A stretch of DNA of 64,000 nucleotides. Source: UBA9676 sp963741615 (GTDB lineage Bacteria; Actinomycetota; Actinomycetes; Streptosporangiales; Streptosporangiaceae). This document shows, piece by piece, positions 53,033 through 61,300 of the stretch. How positions within the stretch are numbered: the first letter of the stretch is position 1; every line of letters starts with the position of its first letter. The stretch is taken from contig CAVUIU010000030.1 of NCBI GenBank assembly GCA_963741615.1, positions 62,001 through 126,000 on the forward strand, written 5' to 3'. Under the pieces are notes generated by a model. It had not been told where the DNA came from, searched no databases, and saw only the letters and a program-made list of their open reading frames with translations. Made by a program: the position numbers and the translations under genes.

Positions 53033-53770
53033 TCAGCCACCGCGATGGCCGCCCGGGCTTGGCAGCAGGGCCGTCAGTTCTGCCAGGGTGGCGATCTCCT
53101 GGACCGCGTCATCGGGTGCGCTGGCCGCCCGGCGGTTCAGCCAGACCGCGTGCATCCCGGCGGCGCGCGCGCCCAGGGCGTCACTGTCGCGCCGGTCCCC
53201 GACGTACAGGCACTGCTCAGGCGCGAGGCCCAGCCGGTCCGCCGCGAGGCGGAAGATCCGCGGATCGGGTTTCGCGCAGCCGGCGTCCCCGGAGACGATG
53301 ACCACCTCGAAGGAGGCCGCGAGGTCGAGCGCCGCGAGCTTGGCCCGCTGCTGATCACCGTCGCCATTGGTGATCACGCCGAGCCGCAGCCCCGCCAGCG
53401 CGGACAGACAGGGCGCGACGTCGCCGAACGCAGCCCAGCCCGCCTCATAACCTGCGAGGTAGTCATCGAACCAGGCGAGTTCGCCACCCGTCCCGACGGT
53501 GACATCCAGCCGCCCGGCGAAGGACCGGATCCTCGCCACCCGGCTCTGTTCGAAGGTCAGCTCGCCGGCGAGATACCGGGGAAAGTGCTCCTGGAACGCG
53601 GCCTGCCAGGCATGGAAAGCAGCGGCTCGGTCGACCTGCGGGCAGCGGGCCAGCAGCGCGTCCATGCCCGAGCGCCAGGCACGATCACCATCGAGAAGCG
53701 TGTCGTCGAGATCGAACAGGACGGCCCTGACGACGGCGGTCACGCCGTCATTGCGCCCGGGCGGTGTCAC
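53033..53770 (-). CDS. HAD-superfamily hydrolase
   Basis: A 245-residue phosphatase-like protein from GTG 53770. Motif I is AVLFDLDDTLLDG (the two catalytic Asp), motif II LGVITNGDGDQQ (Thr/Ser in the loop), motif III Lys in GCAKPDPRIFRL, and motif IV VGDRRDSDALGARA. The cap type is C1, with an extended helical cap. It overlaps the upstream MarR gene by 4 bp (GTGA), so they are cotranslated. The substrate is not predictable; relatives dephosphorylate sugar phosphates or nucleotides. Confidence 0.93.
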   Translation of the reverse strand: MTPPGRNDGVTAVVRAVLFDLDDTLLDGDRAWRSGMDALLARCPQVDRAAAFHAWQAAFQEHFPRYLAGELTFEQSRVARIRSFAGRLDVTVGTGGELAWFDDYLAGYEAGWAAFGDVAPCLSALAGLRLGVITNGDGDQQRAKLAALDLAASFEVVIVSGDAGCAKPDPRIFRLAADRLGLAPEQCLYVGDRRDSDALGARAAGMHAVWLNRRAASAPDDAVQEIATLAELTALLPSPGGHRGG

Positions 53771-54234
53771 AGCGGGCGGAGGAGCCGCTCGGCCGCGTCC
53801 GTGGCCGTCGCGTCCCGCTCGACGATGCCGGTGAGGGCCTCGCGGACCGCCGCGGCCGCGGCGGTGCCGTGCCGCCGTGCCAGCCGGCGCTCGAAGTCGC
53901 GGTGAAAGGCGCGCGCCGCCGACACGGCGCCGCGGCCCCGCTCGGTCAGCCGCAGCACCTTTGCCCGCCGGTCACCCGGATCCACCTGGCGCTCGACATA
54001 ACCGGTCGCAGTCATCTCATCGACGATCTTCGCCGCGCCCTGCGGGGTGATCCGCAACCTCGCGGCGAGCTGGCTGGTCGTCAGGTCCTGCCCCACCAGC
54101 GCCCGGAACACGTAGCCGTACGAGCCGCCGACCGAGGTGAACCCCCGGCGCGCCAGGTGGTCGTTCAGCTCGGCCACGAAATCCTGGTACGCCAGGCCGA
54201 GCAGGATGCCGAAGTCGTAGGGCTCGGTTGACAT
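53767..54234 (-). CDS. MarR-family transcriptional regulator
   Basis: A 155-residue regulator. SQLAARLRITPQGAAKIVDE, then MTATGYVERQVDPGDRRAKV and LTERGRGAVSAARAFHRDF are the MarR winged-helix recognition segments. ATG 54234 is preferred over an upstream ATG at 54255, which is too close to the operator. It overlaps the HAD gene and is divergent from the cupin gene; the 29-bp nested palindrome in between is its likely operator. Confidence 0.92.
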   Translation of the reverse strand: MSTEPYDFGILLGLAYQDFVAELNDHLARRGFTSVGGSYGYVFRALVGQDLTTSQLAARLRITPQGAAKIVDEMTATGYVERQVDPGDRRAKVLRLTERGRGAVSAARAFHRDFERRLARRHGTAAAAAVREALTGIVERDATATDAAERLLRPL

Positions 54235-54250
54235 CACACTTCCCATCTTA

Positions 54251-54279
54251 TACAACTTAGGTTGTCAACCTTAGTTGTA
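54251..54279. promoter_or_regulatory. Nested palindromic operator for the MarR gene
   Basis: The 29-bp site has outer arms TACAAC/GTTGTA and inner arms AGGTTG/CAACCT around a single base. It lies between the divergent MarR (start 54234) and cupin (start 54298) genes and overlaps the probable promoters of both. MarR sites usually have inverted arms of this type. Confidence 0.78.
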
Positions 54280-54297
54280 GATCTTACGGAGGTGCTC

Positions 54298-54672
54298 ATG
54301 CCCGTGATCTCCGGGACCACCGCGCCCGTCTTCAACCAGCACCATGCCACCTTCGTCGGACTCGCGTCACCGAGCCGGGGCGCCACCGAGACCAGCGTAT
54401 GGCGTGTGATCCTGGCGTCAGGCGCGCCGGCCGTCGAACACTTCCTGGACCGCGAGGAAATCCTCGTCGTGACCGGCGGGCGGGCCATAGTGTCGCTCGG
54501 CGGTGCCGCCCATGACGTGGCCACCGGAGACGCCATTGTCGTCCCGCCCGGCGAGCCGTTCAGCCTGGCCAATCCCTACGACGGGCCGCTCGAGGCCATC
54601 GCGGTCCTGCCGGTCGGCGGGAAAGGGTGCCTGCCCGGGGGCGCGCCCTTCACCCCGCCCTGGGCCGAGTGA
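54298..54672 (+). CDS. Cupin-domain protein
   Basis: A 124-residue single-domain cupin from ATG 54298 with GGAGGT 5 bp upstream. ASGAPAVEHFLDREEILVVT is the first cupin motif, with His and Glu metal ligands (HFLDREE), and DAIVVPPGEPFSLANPYDGP the second, in which the usual ligand His is replaced (PFSL), so metal binding may be weaker. It is divergent from MarR/HAD and so probably induced by the same ligand. Its function may be to bind or convert a small molecule. Confidence 0.85.
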   Translation: MPVISGTTAPVFNQHHATFVGLASPSRGATETSVWRVILASGAPAVEHFLDREEILVVTGGRAIVSLGGAAHDVATGDAIVVPPGEPFSLANPYDGPLEAIAVLPVGGKGCLPGGAPFTPPWAE

Positions 54673-54679
54673 GCCCAAC

Positions 54680-54711
54680 GGGGCCACGGGGCCGGTGCGG
54701 CCCGTGGCCCC
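54680..54711 (+). terminator. Hairpin terminator after the cupin gene
   Basis: GGGGCCACGGG (54680-54690) pairs perfectly with CCCGTGGCCCC (54701-54711), an 11-bp stem beginning 8 bp after the stop codon. There is no T tract. Confidence 0.75.
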
Positions 54712-54936
54712 AACGGGTGCTCTGGGGCGCAGGAGGGGCTGGCTGGCATGCCTGGTGCACAGGTCGCCCCATCTGCCCCGGCGGGCATCGCCCGCCGGTG
54801 GCCGCGTGACACGCGCCCCCTGAGCGGGGGACGTTCGGCACTCGGCAGCATCACCTTCGACCCTGGGCCAGCACCGTTGGTACGGCACAGCATGAAGACA
54901 CCTGCGAGTCACTAGTGGGGACCACGGAGGTGTGCG

Positions 54937-55986
54937 ATGTCAGTGCTGGCGGTGGCTAATTCAGCGGGCATGGGGACGGATCTGCTCCCCGGCGCCGACA
55001 AGGACGGCTTCTTCGGCATCCGTTTCGAATCGATCGGCGGGCTCGGCGCCCACCTCGCCGGGAAGATGATCGCCGAGGCCGGCGTCCTGCGGCAGGGCCT
55101 GAACGGCGCGCACTTCTCCTCGTACGGCTCAGAGAAGAAGGGCACGCCGGTGAAGTCGTTCGTGCGCTTCTGCGCCGGCGACCGCGAGGTCCGCACGAGC
55201 AGCCCGATCGAGAACCCGCAGGTGGTCGCGGTCTTCCACGAAGCGCTGGCCAGCTCGTTCGACGTGGCCGCCGGCCTGACCGCCACCGGCACGCTGATCG
55301 TGAACACCCGCTCGGCCCCCGAGGAGATCCGGGAAAAGCTCGGGCTCCGCTCCGGCACGGTGGCGGTGCTCGACGCGCTCGGCATCGCACTCGAGGAGAA
55401 GACCCGCCTGAACACCGCGATGCTGGGCGCGGTCGCCCGCGCCTGCCCGTTCCTCGACGCCGACGCGCTGAAGGAGACCATCCGCGACACGCTCTCCGTC
55501 CGCTACGCGCACCTCGTCGAGGCGAACCTCCGTACGTTCGACCGCGGCTACCGCGAGCTGCGGAGCATGACCTGGACTCCCACGGCCGGCGACACCGGCC
55601 TGCCGGCGCAGCGGGTCGCGCCCGCGTTCGGGTACCTCGACGCGCCGATCGGCGGCATCATCCTCGACTCGGGCAACAGCATCCGCAAGAACCTGAGCAC
55701 GTCCCGGCAGGGCTTCCTCCCCGCCTACGACCCCGACTCGTGCGTGCACTGCGGGATCTGCGACATCGTCTGCCCCGATCTCTGCTTCGTCTGGTCCGAT
55801 GACGGCGAGGGCGAGCCTGCCGTGCGGCTGCGCGGCATCGATTACCACTACTGCAAGGGCTGCCTGAAGTGCGTTGACGCGTGCCCGACCGGCTCGCTCA
55901 CCGAACTCCGCGAGGAGGACGGCTGGGCCGAGCGCAATCGCGTCCCGCTCTTCGCGTGGCTCGAGGACGAGAGGGGGGCCGTCTGA
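54937..55986 (+). CDS. 2-oxoacid:ferredoxin oxidoreductase, fused gamma and ferredoxin (delta) subunits
   Basis: A 349-residue protein. Residues ~25-190 match the gamma subunit (FFGIRFESIGGLGAHLAGKM, NGAHFSSYGSEKKGTPVKS); the C-terminus carries two 4Fe-4S ferredoxin clusters, CVHCGICDIVCPDLC and CKGCLKCVDACPTGS, the delta subunit. The linker GGIILDSGNSIRKNLSTSRQ lies between. In archaea and clostridia the subunits are usually separate genes or a different fusion. ATG 54937 has GGAGG upstream. It overlaps the alpha gene by 1 bp (TGATG). It passes electrons from oxoacid oxidation to ferredoxin. Confidence 0.93.
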   Translation: MSVLAVANSAGMGTDLLPGADKDGFFGIRFESIGGLGAHLAGKMIAEAGVLRQGLNGAHFSSYGSEKKGTPVKSFVRFCAGDREVRTSSPIENPQVVAVFHEALASSFDVAAGLTATGTLIVNTRSAPEEIREKLGLRSGTVAVLDALGIALEEKTRLNTAMLGAVARACPFLDADALKETIRDTLSVRYAHLVEANLRTFDRGYRELRSMTWTPTAGDTGLPAQRVAPAFGYLDAPIGGIILDSGNSIRKNLSTSRQGFLPAYDPDSCVHCGICDIVCPDLCFVWSDDGEGEPAVRLRGIDYHYCKGCLKCVDACPTGSLTELREEDGWAERNRVPLFAWLEDERGAV

Positions 55987-57330
55987 TGACGGTCGCACCG
56001 CCAGAGCCGAAGGTCGGCCGCGCCGCGCAGGTTGTCGGGTTCCGCACCGGCAACGAGATGGCCGCGCTGTCCGTGAAGCAGATGAACTTCCATCTGATGG
56101 GCTACTACCCGATCACGCCCTCGACCGAGATCGCCGAGCTGCTCGACGAGATGAAGGCGGCCGGCGAGCACAAGATCGTGATGGTGCCGGCCGATGGCGA
56201 GCACAGCGCCGCCGGCATCTGCTACGGCGCCACGACCGGCGGCGGCCGCGTCTTCAACGCGACGAGCTCCCAGGGGCTGCTGTACTCCCTTGAGGAGCTG
56301 CCCGTGCAGTCGGGGACGCGCTACCCGATGCTGCTCGACCTCGCGACCCGCGCCGTGAGCGGGCCGCTCGATATCCGCGGCGACCACTCCGACGTGTACT
56401 ACGCGCTGAACACGGGCTGGCTGATCTTCATGGCGCGCGACCCGCAGGCCGTCTACGACATGAACCTCATCGCGCTGCGCGTCGCCGAGCGCGCCGACGT
56501 CCGGCTGCCCGCGATCGTGGCCTTCGACGGCTTCTTCACGAGCCACCAGAAGCGCCGCGTCTCGAGCTTCGAGGACGACGCCACCGTGCAGGGCTGGCTC
56601 GGCCCGGTGCCGGAGACGGTGACGGCGCTCGACCCGCGGCACCCGGTGACGATCGGGCCGTACATGAACGACCCGGACCTGATCAACAACAAGTACCAGC
56701 TCAAGCGGGCGATGGACGCCGCGCTGGCCGCGCTGCCGGAGGTCGTCGACGAGTATGAGGCGCTGAGCGGCCGCCGCTACGACCCCGTCAACCTGTACCG
56801 CATGGACGACGCCGAGGTCGCGGTCTTCCTGATCAACTCGGCCGCGCAGACCGCGAAGGACGTCGCCGACCGGCTGCGCGCCGACGGCGTCCGGGCCGGC
56901 GTCATCAGCCCCAACGTGATCCGCCCGTTCCCCGCGGACGCGATCCGCGAGGCGCTGCGCGGTGTCCGGGCCGTCGTGCTCGGCGAGCGCTCCGGTTGCT
57001 ACGGCACGGACGGCGGCAACCTCACGCACGAGGTGAAGTCCGCGCTGAAGGACGACCCGGAGAACCACACCCTCTGCCTGAGCCGCGTCTACGGCCTCGG
57101 CGGCCGTGACTTCTATGCGGAGGACGCCGAGGCGTTCTTCCGGCTCGCGACCGACGCCGCCGAGCACGGCGCGGTGGAGGTGCCGTTCGACTACTACGGT
57201 GTGGAGCCAGGCGATCCCGCGAAGCCGCCGCGGCCGCGCCGCGGCGCGCCCCCGCTCACCCGCGAGGAGATGACCAGCGGGCTGCTCACGGTGGAGCAGG
57301 GCCCGGACGGCCGGCTCCAGGTCGAACGCG
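55986..57330 (+). CDS. 2-oxoacid:ferredoxin oxidoreductase, alpha subunit
   Basis: About 448 residues from ATG 55986. The pyrimidine-binding domain I motif MGYYPITPSTEIAELLDEM and the segment NATSSQGLLYSLEELPVQSG are those of pyruvate/2-oxoglutarate ferredoxin oxidoreductase alpha subunits; VEVPFDYYGVEPGDPAKPPR is a typical C-terminal segment. No stop codon follows in this frame before the sequence turns into the beta subunit in another frame, so the alpha and beta coding regions run into each other near 57330. The alpha and beta subunits form the thiamine-diphosphate active site. Whether the substrate is pyruvate, 2-oxoglutarate or another 2-oxoacid cannot be read from the sequence. Confidence 0.88.
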
Positions 57331-58278
57331 CCGCCCTACTGGCAGCTCGCCGCGAAGCCGAAGCGGGTCCTGCCCGGCCACGGCGCCTGCCCCGGCTGCG
57401 GCATCTTCCCGGCGCTCGACCAGTTCCTGCGCGGCATCGAGGGCGACGTCGTCGTGCTCTACCAGACCGGCTGCGCGATGGTCGTCAGCACCGGCTACCC
57501 CTTCACCTCGCACCGCATCACGTACGTGCACAACCTCTTCCAGAACGGCGCCGCCGCGCTGAGCGGGCTCGTCGAGATGTTCCACGAGCGCATCCGCCGC
57601 GGCGAGCTGCCCGTCGGTGAGGACATCACGTTCGTGATGATCACCGGCGACGGCGGTATGGACATCGGCATGGGCGCCGCGATCGGGGCCGCGCTCCGCA
57701 ACCACGGGATGATCGTCGTCGAGTACGACAACCAGGGCTACATGAACACGGGCAGCCAGCTCAGCTACTCGACGCCGCTCGGCCACATGACATCGACGAG
57801 CCACGTGGGGCCCGCCGAGCTGGGCAAGGCCTTCCACCACAAGGACACCCCGCAGATCATGGCGGCGACCAACATCCCGTACGTCTTCACGGGCGTCGAG
57901 GGCTACCCCGACGACCTCGTGGCCAAGGCCGCCAAGGCGCAGTGGTACGCGAAGCGTCAGGGCACGGCCTACGGGAAGGTGCTGATCTCCTGCCCGCTGA
58001 ACTGGAAGACCGAGGACCGCGTCGGCGTCAACATCGTCCAGGCCGCGGTCGACTCGTGCTTCTTCCCGCTGTACGAGATCGAGCGCGGCGTCACCCGCAT
58101 CACGTACGACCCGGACCCGATCGGGCGGCGCGTGCCCGTCGCCAACTGGCTGAAGCTGATGGGCAAGACGGCGCACCTCGGCAAGCCCGGCAACGAGGCG
58201 GCGCTGGCATCGATCGAGGCCGAGGTCGAGCGCCGCTGGCTGCGGCTCAAGGCCCGCGACGAGAACCCCCTGCTCTGA
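57328..58278 (+). CDS. 2-oxoacid:ferredoxin oxidoreductase, beta (TPP-binding) subunit, without visible start
   Basis: About 315 residues in a frame that starts after TGA 57271-57273 and has no start codon before the functional sequence. VLPGHGACPGCGIFPALDQF carries the cluster-binding Cys, VVVLYQTGCAMVVSTGYPFT is the first TPP-binding part, and GDGGMDIGMGAAIGAALRNH with EYDNQGYMNTGSQLSYST is the GDG...N TPP motif. The first ATG, at 57454, lies after two essential Cys, so the real protein must begin in the alpha frame (fusion with a +1 shift at ~57330) or the sequence has an error. The gene is followed 11 bp later by the NfnA-like gene. Confidence 0.85.
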   Translation, partial: APPYWQLAAKPKRVLPGHGACPGCGIFPALDQFLRGIEGDVVVLYQTGCAMVVSTGYPFTSHRITYVHNLFQNGAAALSGLVEMFHERIRRGELPVGEDITFVMITGDGGMDIGMGAAIGAALRNHGMIVVEYDNQGYMNTGSQLSYSTPLGHMTSTSHVGPAELGKAFHHKDTPQIMAATNIPYVFTGVEGYPDDLVAKAAKAQWYAKRQGTAYGKVLISCPLNWKTEDRVGVNIVQAAVDSCFFPLYEIERGVTRITYDPDPIGRRVPVANWLKLMGKTAHLGKPGNEAALASIEAEVERRWLRLKARDENPLL

Positions 58279-58289
58279 GTGGAGTGACC

Positions 58290-59126
58290 ATGGACACCAC
58301 CGCGCGGATCATCTCCAAGCGCGACCTGACGGACATCACCAAGCTGTTCGTCGTGCACGCCCCGCTCGTGACACGAAACGCCGCGCCCGGCCAGTTCGTG
58401 ATCGTGCGGGTCAGTGAGACCGGCGAGCGGATCCCGATCAGCATCACCGACTTCAGCCGGGCCGATGGCACGATCACGATCGTCGTCCAGGAGGCGGGGC
58501 GCACGAGCGCGCTCGCCTGCGCGATGCAGGTGGGCGACGCGTTCCTCGACTTCGCCGGCCCGCTCGGCATGGCGGTGCCGCTCCCGCAGGAGGGCCACGC
58601 GGTGCTGATCGGCGGCGGCTTCGGTACGGGCGCGGTGTTCCCGCTGGCCCGCGAGCTGCGCTCGCGCGGCGTGCGGGTCTCCTCCATCGTCGGCGCCCGG
58701 ACCAGCGATCTGGTGATCCTCGCCGACCTGCTGGCGACGGAGAGCGACGAGCTGCACGTGTGCACCAACGACGGCTCCCTCGGCTACCGGGGCTTCGTCA
58801 CCGGCCGCCTGGAGGAGCTGCTGGACGCGGGCGCGGGGTTCACGCACTGCTTCGCGGTGGGACCGATGCCGATGATGCGCTCCGTCGCGAAGACGGCCCG
58901 GCGCCGCGGCCTGCCCGCCATGGTCTCCCTCGACCCGCTGATGGTGGACGGGACGGGCATGTGCGGCGGCTGCCGGGTGACCATCGGCGGCAAGTCGCTC
59001 TTCGCCTGCGTGGATGGCCCGTTCTTCGACGCGCACCAGGTGGACTTCGACGAGGCGGACGACCGCCTGACGACCTACAAAGAGCAGGAGAACCTAGCCT
59101 GCGAGCTGGCAGGACTGGGGAGGTAA
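58290..59126 (+). CDS. NfnA/SudB-like ferredoxin:NAD(P) oxidoreductase, small (flavin/FeS) subunit
   Basis: A 278-residue protein from ATG 58290. The N-terminal FAD-binding barrel (APGQFVIVRVSETGERIPISI) and the NAD-binding part (VLIGGGFGTGAVFPLAREL, GARTSDLVILADLLATES) match the PyrK/NfnA group, and MVDGTGMCGGCRVTIGGKSL with FACVDGP is the 2Fe-2S motif of the group near the C-terminus. It forms the smaller subunit of an electron-bifurcating or transhydrogenase-like complex with the next gene product. Its position after the oxoacid ferredoxin oxidoreductase suggests it uses the reduced ferredoxin that complex produces. Confidence 0.9.
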   Translation: MDTTARIISKRDLTDITKLFVVHAPLVTRNAAPGQFVIVRVSETGERIPISITDFSRADGTITIVVQEAGRTSALACAMQVGDAFLDFAGPLGMAVPLPQEGHAVLIGGGFGTGAVFPLARELRSRGVRVSSIVGARTSDLVILADLLATESDELHVCTNDGSLGYRGFVTGRLEELLDAGAGFTHCFAVGPMPMMRSVAKTARRRGLPAMVSLDPLMVDGTGMCGGCRVTIGGKSLFACVDGPFFDAHQVDFDEADDRLTTYKEQENLACELAGLGR

Positions 59127-59131
59127 GTGCC

Positions 59132-60553
59132 ATGCCGATCGTGTATCCGCACAAGACCGAGATGCCGTGCCGGGACGCCGACGAGCGCCGCCACAGCTGG
59201 GACGAGGTCGCCGAGGGCTACACCGTGGAGCGGGCCATCGCCGAGGCGCGCCGCTGCCTCAACTGCCAGGACCCCGTCTGCGAGCAGGGCTGTCCCGTCA
59301 ACGTGCCGATCCGGGACTTCGTGCGCCACGTCGCGCTGGGGGACTTCGGGGGCGCCGCCATCTCGATCCGCCGCCGCAACCTGCTGCCCGCGATCTGCGG
59401 CCGCGTCTGCCCGGTGGAGCACCAGTGCGAGTTCCGCTGCGTGCTCAGCCCCCATCAGGAACCGGTCGGCATCGGCCGGCTGGAGCGCTTCGTCGCCGAC
59501 TGGGAGCGCACGCACGGGAATGGCGGCGAGACCGCCGCACCCGACATCTGGCGCGACCAGAAGATCGCGATCGTCGGCTCGGGTCCGGCCGGCCTCACGG
59601 TGGCCAGCGACCTCGCGCAGCTCGGCTACCCCGTGACGATCTTCGAGGCGCTGCACGCGTTCGGCGGCGTCCTCCGCTACGGGATCCCGCAGTACCGGCT
59701 GCCGAAGGAGATCGTCAACGAGGACGTCGAGCACCTCAAGGCGCTCGGCGTGGAGTTCGTGCGCGACGTGATCATCGGCAAGACGGTCACCATCGACCAG
59801 CTCGTCGACGAGCTCGGCTACTCGGCGGTCTTCGTCGGCACCGGCGCGGGCTCGCCCATCTTCATGAACATCCCGGGCGAGAACCTCAAGGGCATCTACT
59901 CGGCCAACGAGTTCCTCACGCGCGTCAACCTGATGCACGCGTACTCGTTCCCCGAGTACGACACGCCCATTCACCGGCCGAAGCGGGCCGCGGTGATCGG
60001 CGCCGGCGACACCGCGATGGACGCGTCGCGCTGCTCGATCCGCCTCGGCGCGCAGGAGGCCCACATCGTGTACCGCCGCTCCGAGAAGGAGAAGGGCGCG
60101 CGGGCGGAGGACTACGAGCGGGCGCGGGACGAGGGCGTGATCTTCGACTGGCTCACCCTCCCGAAGCGCTTCCTCGGCGACGAGCACGGATGGGTCCGCG
60201 GCCTCGAGTGCATCCGCACCGAGCTTGGCGAGCCCGACGAGTCGGGCCGCCGCCGCCCGGTTCCGGTGCCCGGCTCTGAGTTCACGATGGAGGCCGATGT
60301 CGTCGTCATCGCCCTGGGCACGAACCCGAACCCGCTCGTCCCGCGGACCACCTACGGCCTCGACGTCGACGGTCACGGCTGCATCGTCACCGACTCGCAG
60401 ACGGGCGCCACCAGCCGCGAGGGCGTCTTCGCCGGCGGCGACATCGCGACCGGTGCCGCGACGGTGATCCTGGCCATGGGCGCTGGCCGCAGGGCGGCGG
60501 GCGCCATGCACGAGTACCTGCAGCAGCATGCAGCACAGAAGGGAGCGCCGTGA
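59132..60553 (+). CDS. NfnB/SudA-like flavoprotein, large subunit (glutamate-synthase small-chain-like)
   Basis: A 473-residue flavoprotein from ATG 59132 with GGGGAGG upstream. The N-terminal 4Fe-4S region has CLNCQDPVCEQGCPVNVP and ICGRVCPVEHQCEFRC; the FAD motif is IAIVGSGPAGLTVASDLAQL and the NAD(P) motif AAVIGAGDTAMDASRCSIR; the C-terminus ends GVFAGGDIATGAATVILAMG. This is the GltD/NfnB/SudA layout. It is 5 bp behind the NfnA-like gene. In an NfnAB-type complex, ferredoxin and NADH jointly reduce NADP+; whether bifurcation takes place here is not shown by sequence. Confidence 0.93.
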   Translation: MPIVYPHKTEMPCRDADERRHSWDEVAEGYTVERAIAEARRCLNCQDPVCEQGCPVNVPIRDFVRHVALGDFGGAAISIRRRNLLPAICGRVCPVEHQCEFRCVLSPHQEPVGIGRLERFVADWERTHGNGGETAAPDIWRDQKIAIVGSGPAGLTVASDLAQLGYPVTIFEALHAFGGVLRYGIPQYRLPKEIVNEDVEHLKALGVEFVRDVIIGKTVTIDQLVDELGYSAVFVGTGAGSPIFMNIPGENLKGIYSANEFLTRVNLMHAYSFPEYDTPIHRPKRAAVIGAGDTAMDASRCSIRLGAQEAHIVYRRSEKEKGARAEDYERARDEGVIFDWLTLPKRFLGDEHGWVRGLECIRTELGEPDESGRRRPVPVPGSEFTMEADVVVIALGTNPNPLVPRTTYGLDVDGHGCIVTDSQTGATSREGVFAGGDIATGAATVILAMGAGRRAAGAMHEYLQQHAAQKGAP

Positions 60554-61044
60554 TGAGCACCACGATGCACCCGGGCTCGCCGGCCTCCGCGACGGTGCCA
60601 GCCAGGCCGGACGCCACGGCTGACGACCAGGAAACCGAGGAGTACCGGAAGGGGCATGGGGACGGGATCATCTGGGCGTGCGACTACGCGACGGCGGATG
60701 AGCTGCGCGACCTGGTCGAGGATTACGAGCCCGGCCGGGGCGGCTACTTCGACAACTCGCACTGGCGGGGGTTCGTCGCCGGGGCGCAGGAGGTCCTGGA
60801 CGCCATCGGCCCGCTGCTGAATGACGCCACGGCTGACGTCCAGCCAACCGAGCAGTACCAGCGGGGGCGCGGCGACGGGATCATCTGGGCGTGCGACTAC
60901 GCGACAGCGGATGAGCTGCACGGCCTCGCGGAGGAGAACCTCGGGCCCGGCCGCGGTGGCTACTTCGACAACCCGCACTGGCGGGGGTTCGTCGCCGGGG
61001 CGCAGGAGGTCCTGGACGCTGTCAGCCCGCTGCTGGGCGGCTGA
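60553..61044 (+). CDS. Protein with two tandem ~70-residue repeats, coupled to the redox operon
   Basis: A 163-residue protein from ATG 60553, which overlaps the NfnB stop by 1 bp (TGATG). It has two near-identical halves, each with DGIIWACDYATADEL, then RGGYFDN and HWRGFVAGAQEVLDA. The DNA of the two halves (about 60645-60815 and 60860-61030) is also highly similar, so the duplication is recent. Each unit looks like a small alpha/beta domain with conserved Trp, Tyr and Asp. No family is recognised. Coupled translation with NfnB suggests a role linked to the redox module, but it may only be a passenger. Confidence 0.72.
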   Translation: MSTTMHPGSPASATVPARPDATADDQETEEYRKGHGDGIIWACDYATADELRDLVEDYEPGRGGYFDNSHWRGFVAGAQEVLDAIGPLLNDATADVQPTEQYQRGRGDGIIWACDYATADELHGLAEENLGPGRGGYFDNPHWRGFVAGAQEVLDAVSPLLGG

Positions 61045-61052
61045 GAAACGTC

Positions 61053-61235
61053 ATGGACGTCCGGCCGGGCCGCCCACCGCCAGCCGCGGCCGCGCAAGAG
61101 GACGCCTGTGTCCTTGACCCCGAGCGGCCATGCCGGTCGTGCCTGGCGGCGAGCCCTCGTGAATGCCCCTACCGGTACCTGCTGGATGACACCCGCCGCG
61201 GTTCAGCGCCGCCCGGTCCGGGGCGGGATGCGTAG
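61053..61235 (+). CDS. Small Cys-rich protein
   Basis: A 60-residue protein from ATG 61053, 8 bp after the repeat protein. The segment DACVLDPERPCRSCLAASPR, then ECPYRYLLDDT, has a C-x8-C-x2-C and a further C-P-Y motif that could bind zinc or an iron-sulfur cluster. The short size and the Pro/Ala-rich ends make the gene prediction moderate only. Confidence 0.5.
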   Translation: MDVRPGRPPPAAAAQEDACVLDPERPCRSCLAASPRECPYRYLLDDTRRGSAPPGPGRDA

Positions 61236-61300
61236 CGTGAACCCGCCACCGGGCGCAGGCCAACGCGCCACCCGGGCGCAGGTCACGTGATAATGAGGGG

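Noticed and set aside
55848..57167. Long open frame on the minus strand opposite the oxoacid oxidoreductase genes
   Set aside because: Repeats of Arg, Val, Asp and Gly with no recognisable domain; it is the antisense of a strongly supported gene and arises from high GC at third positions.
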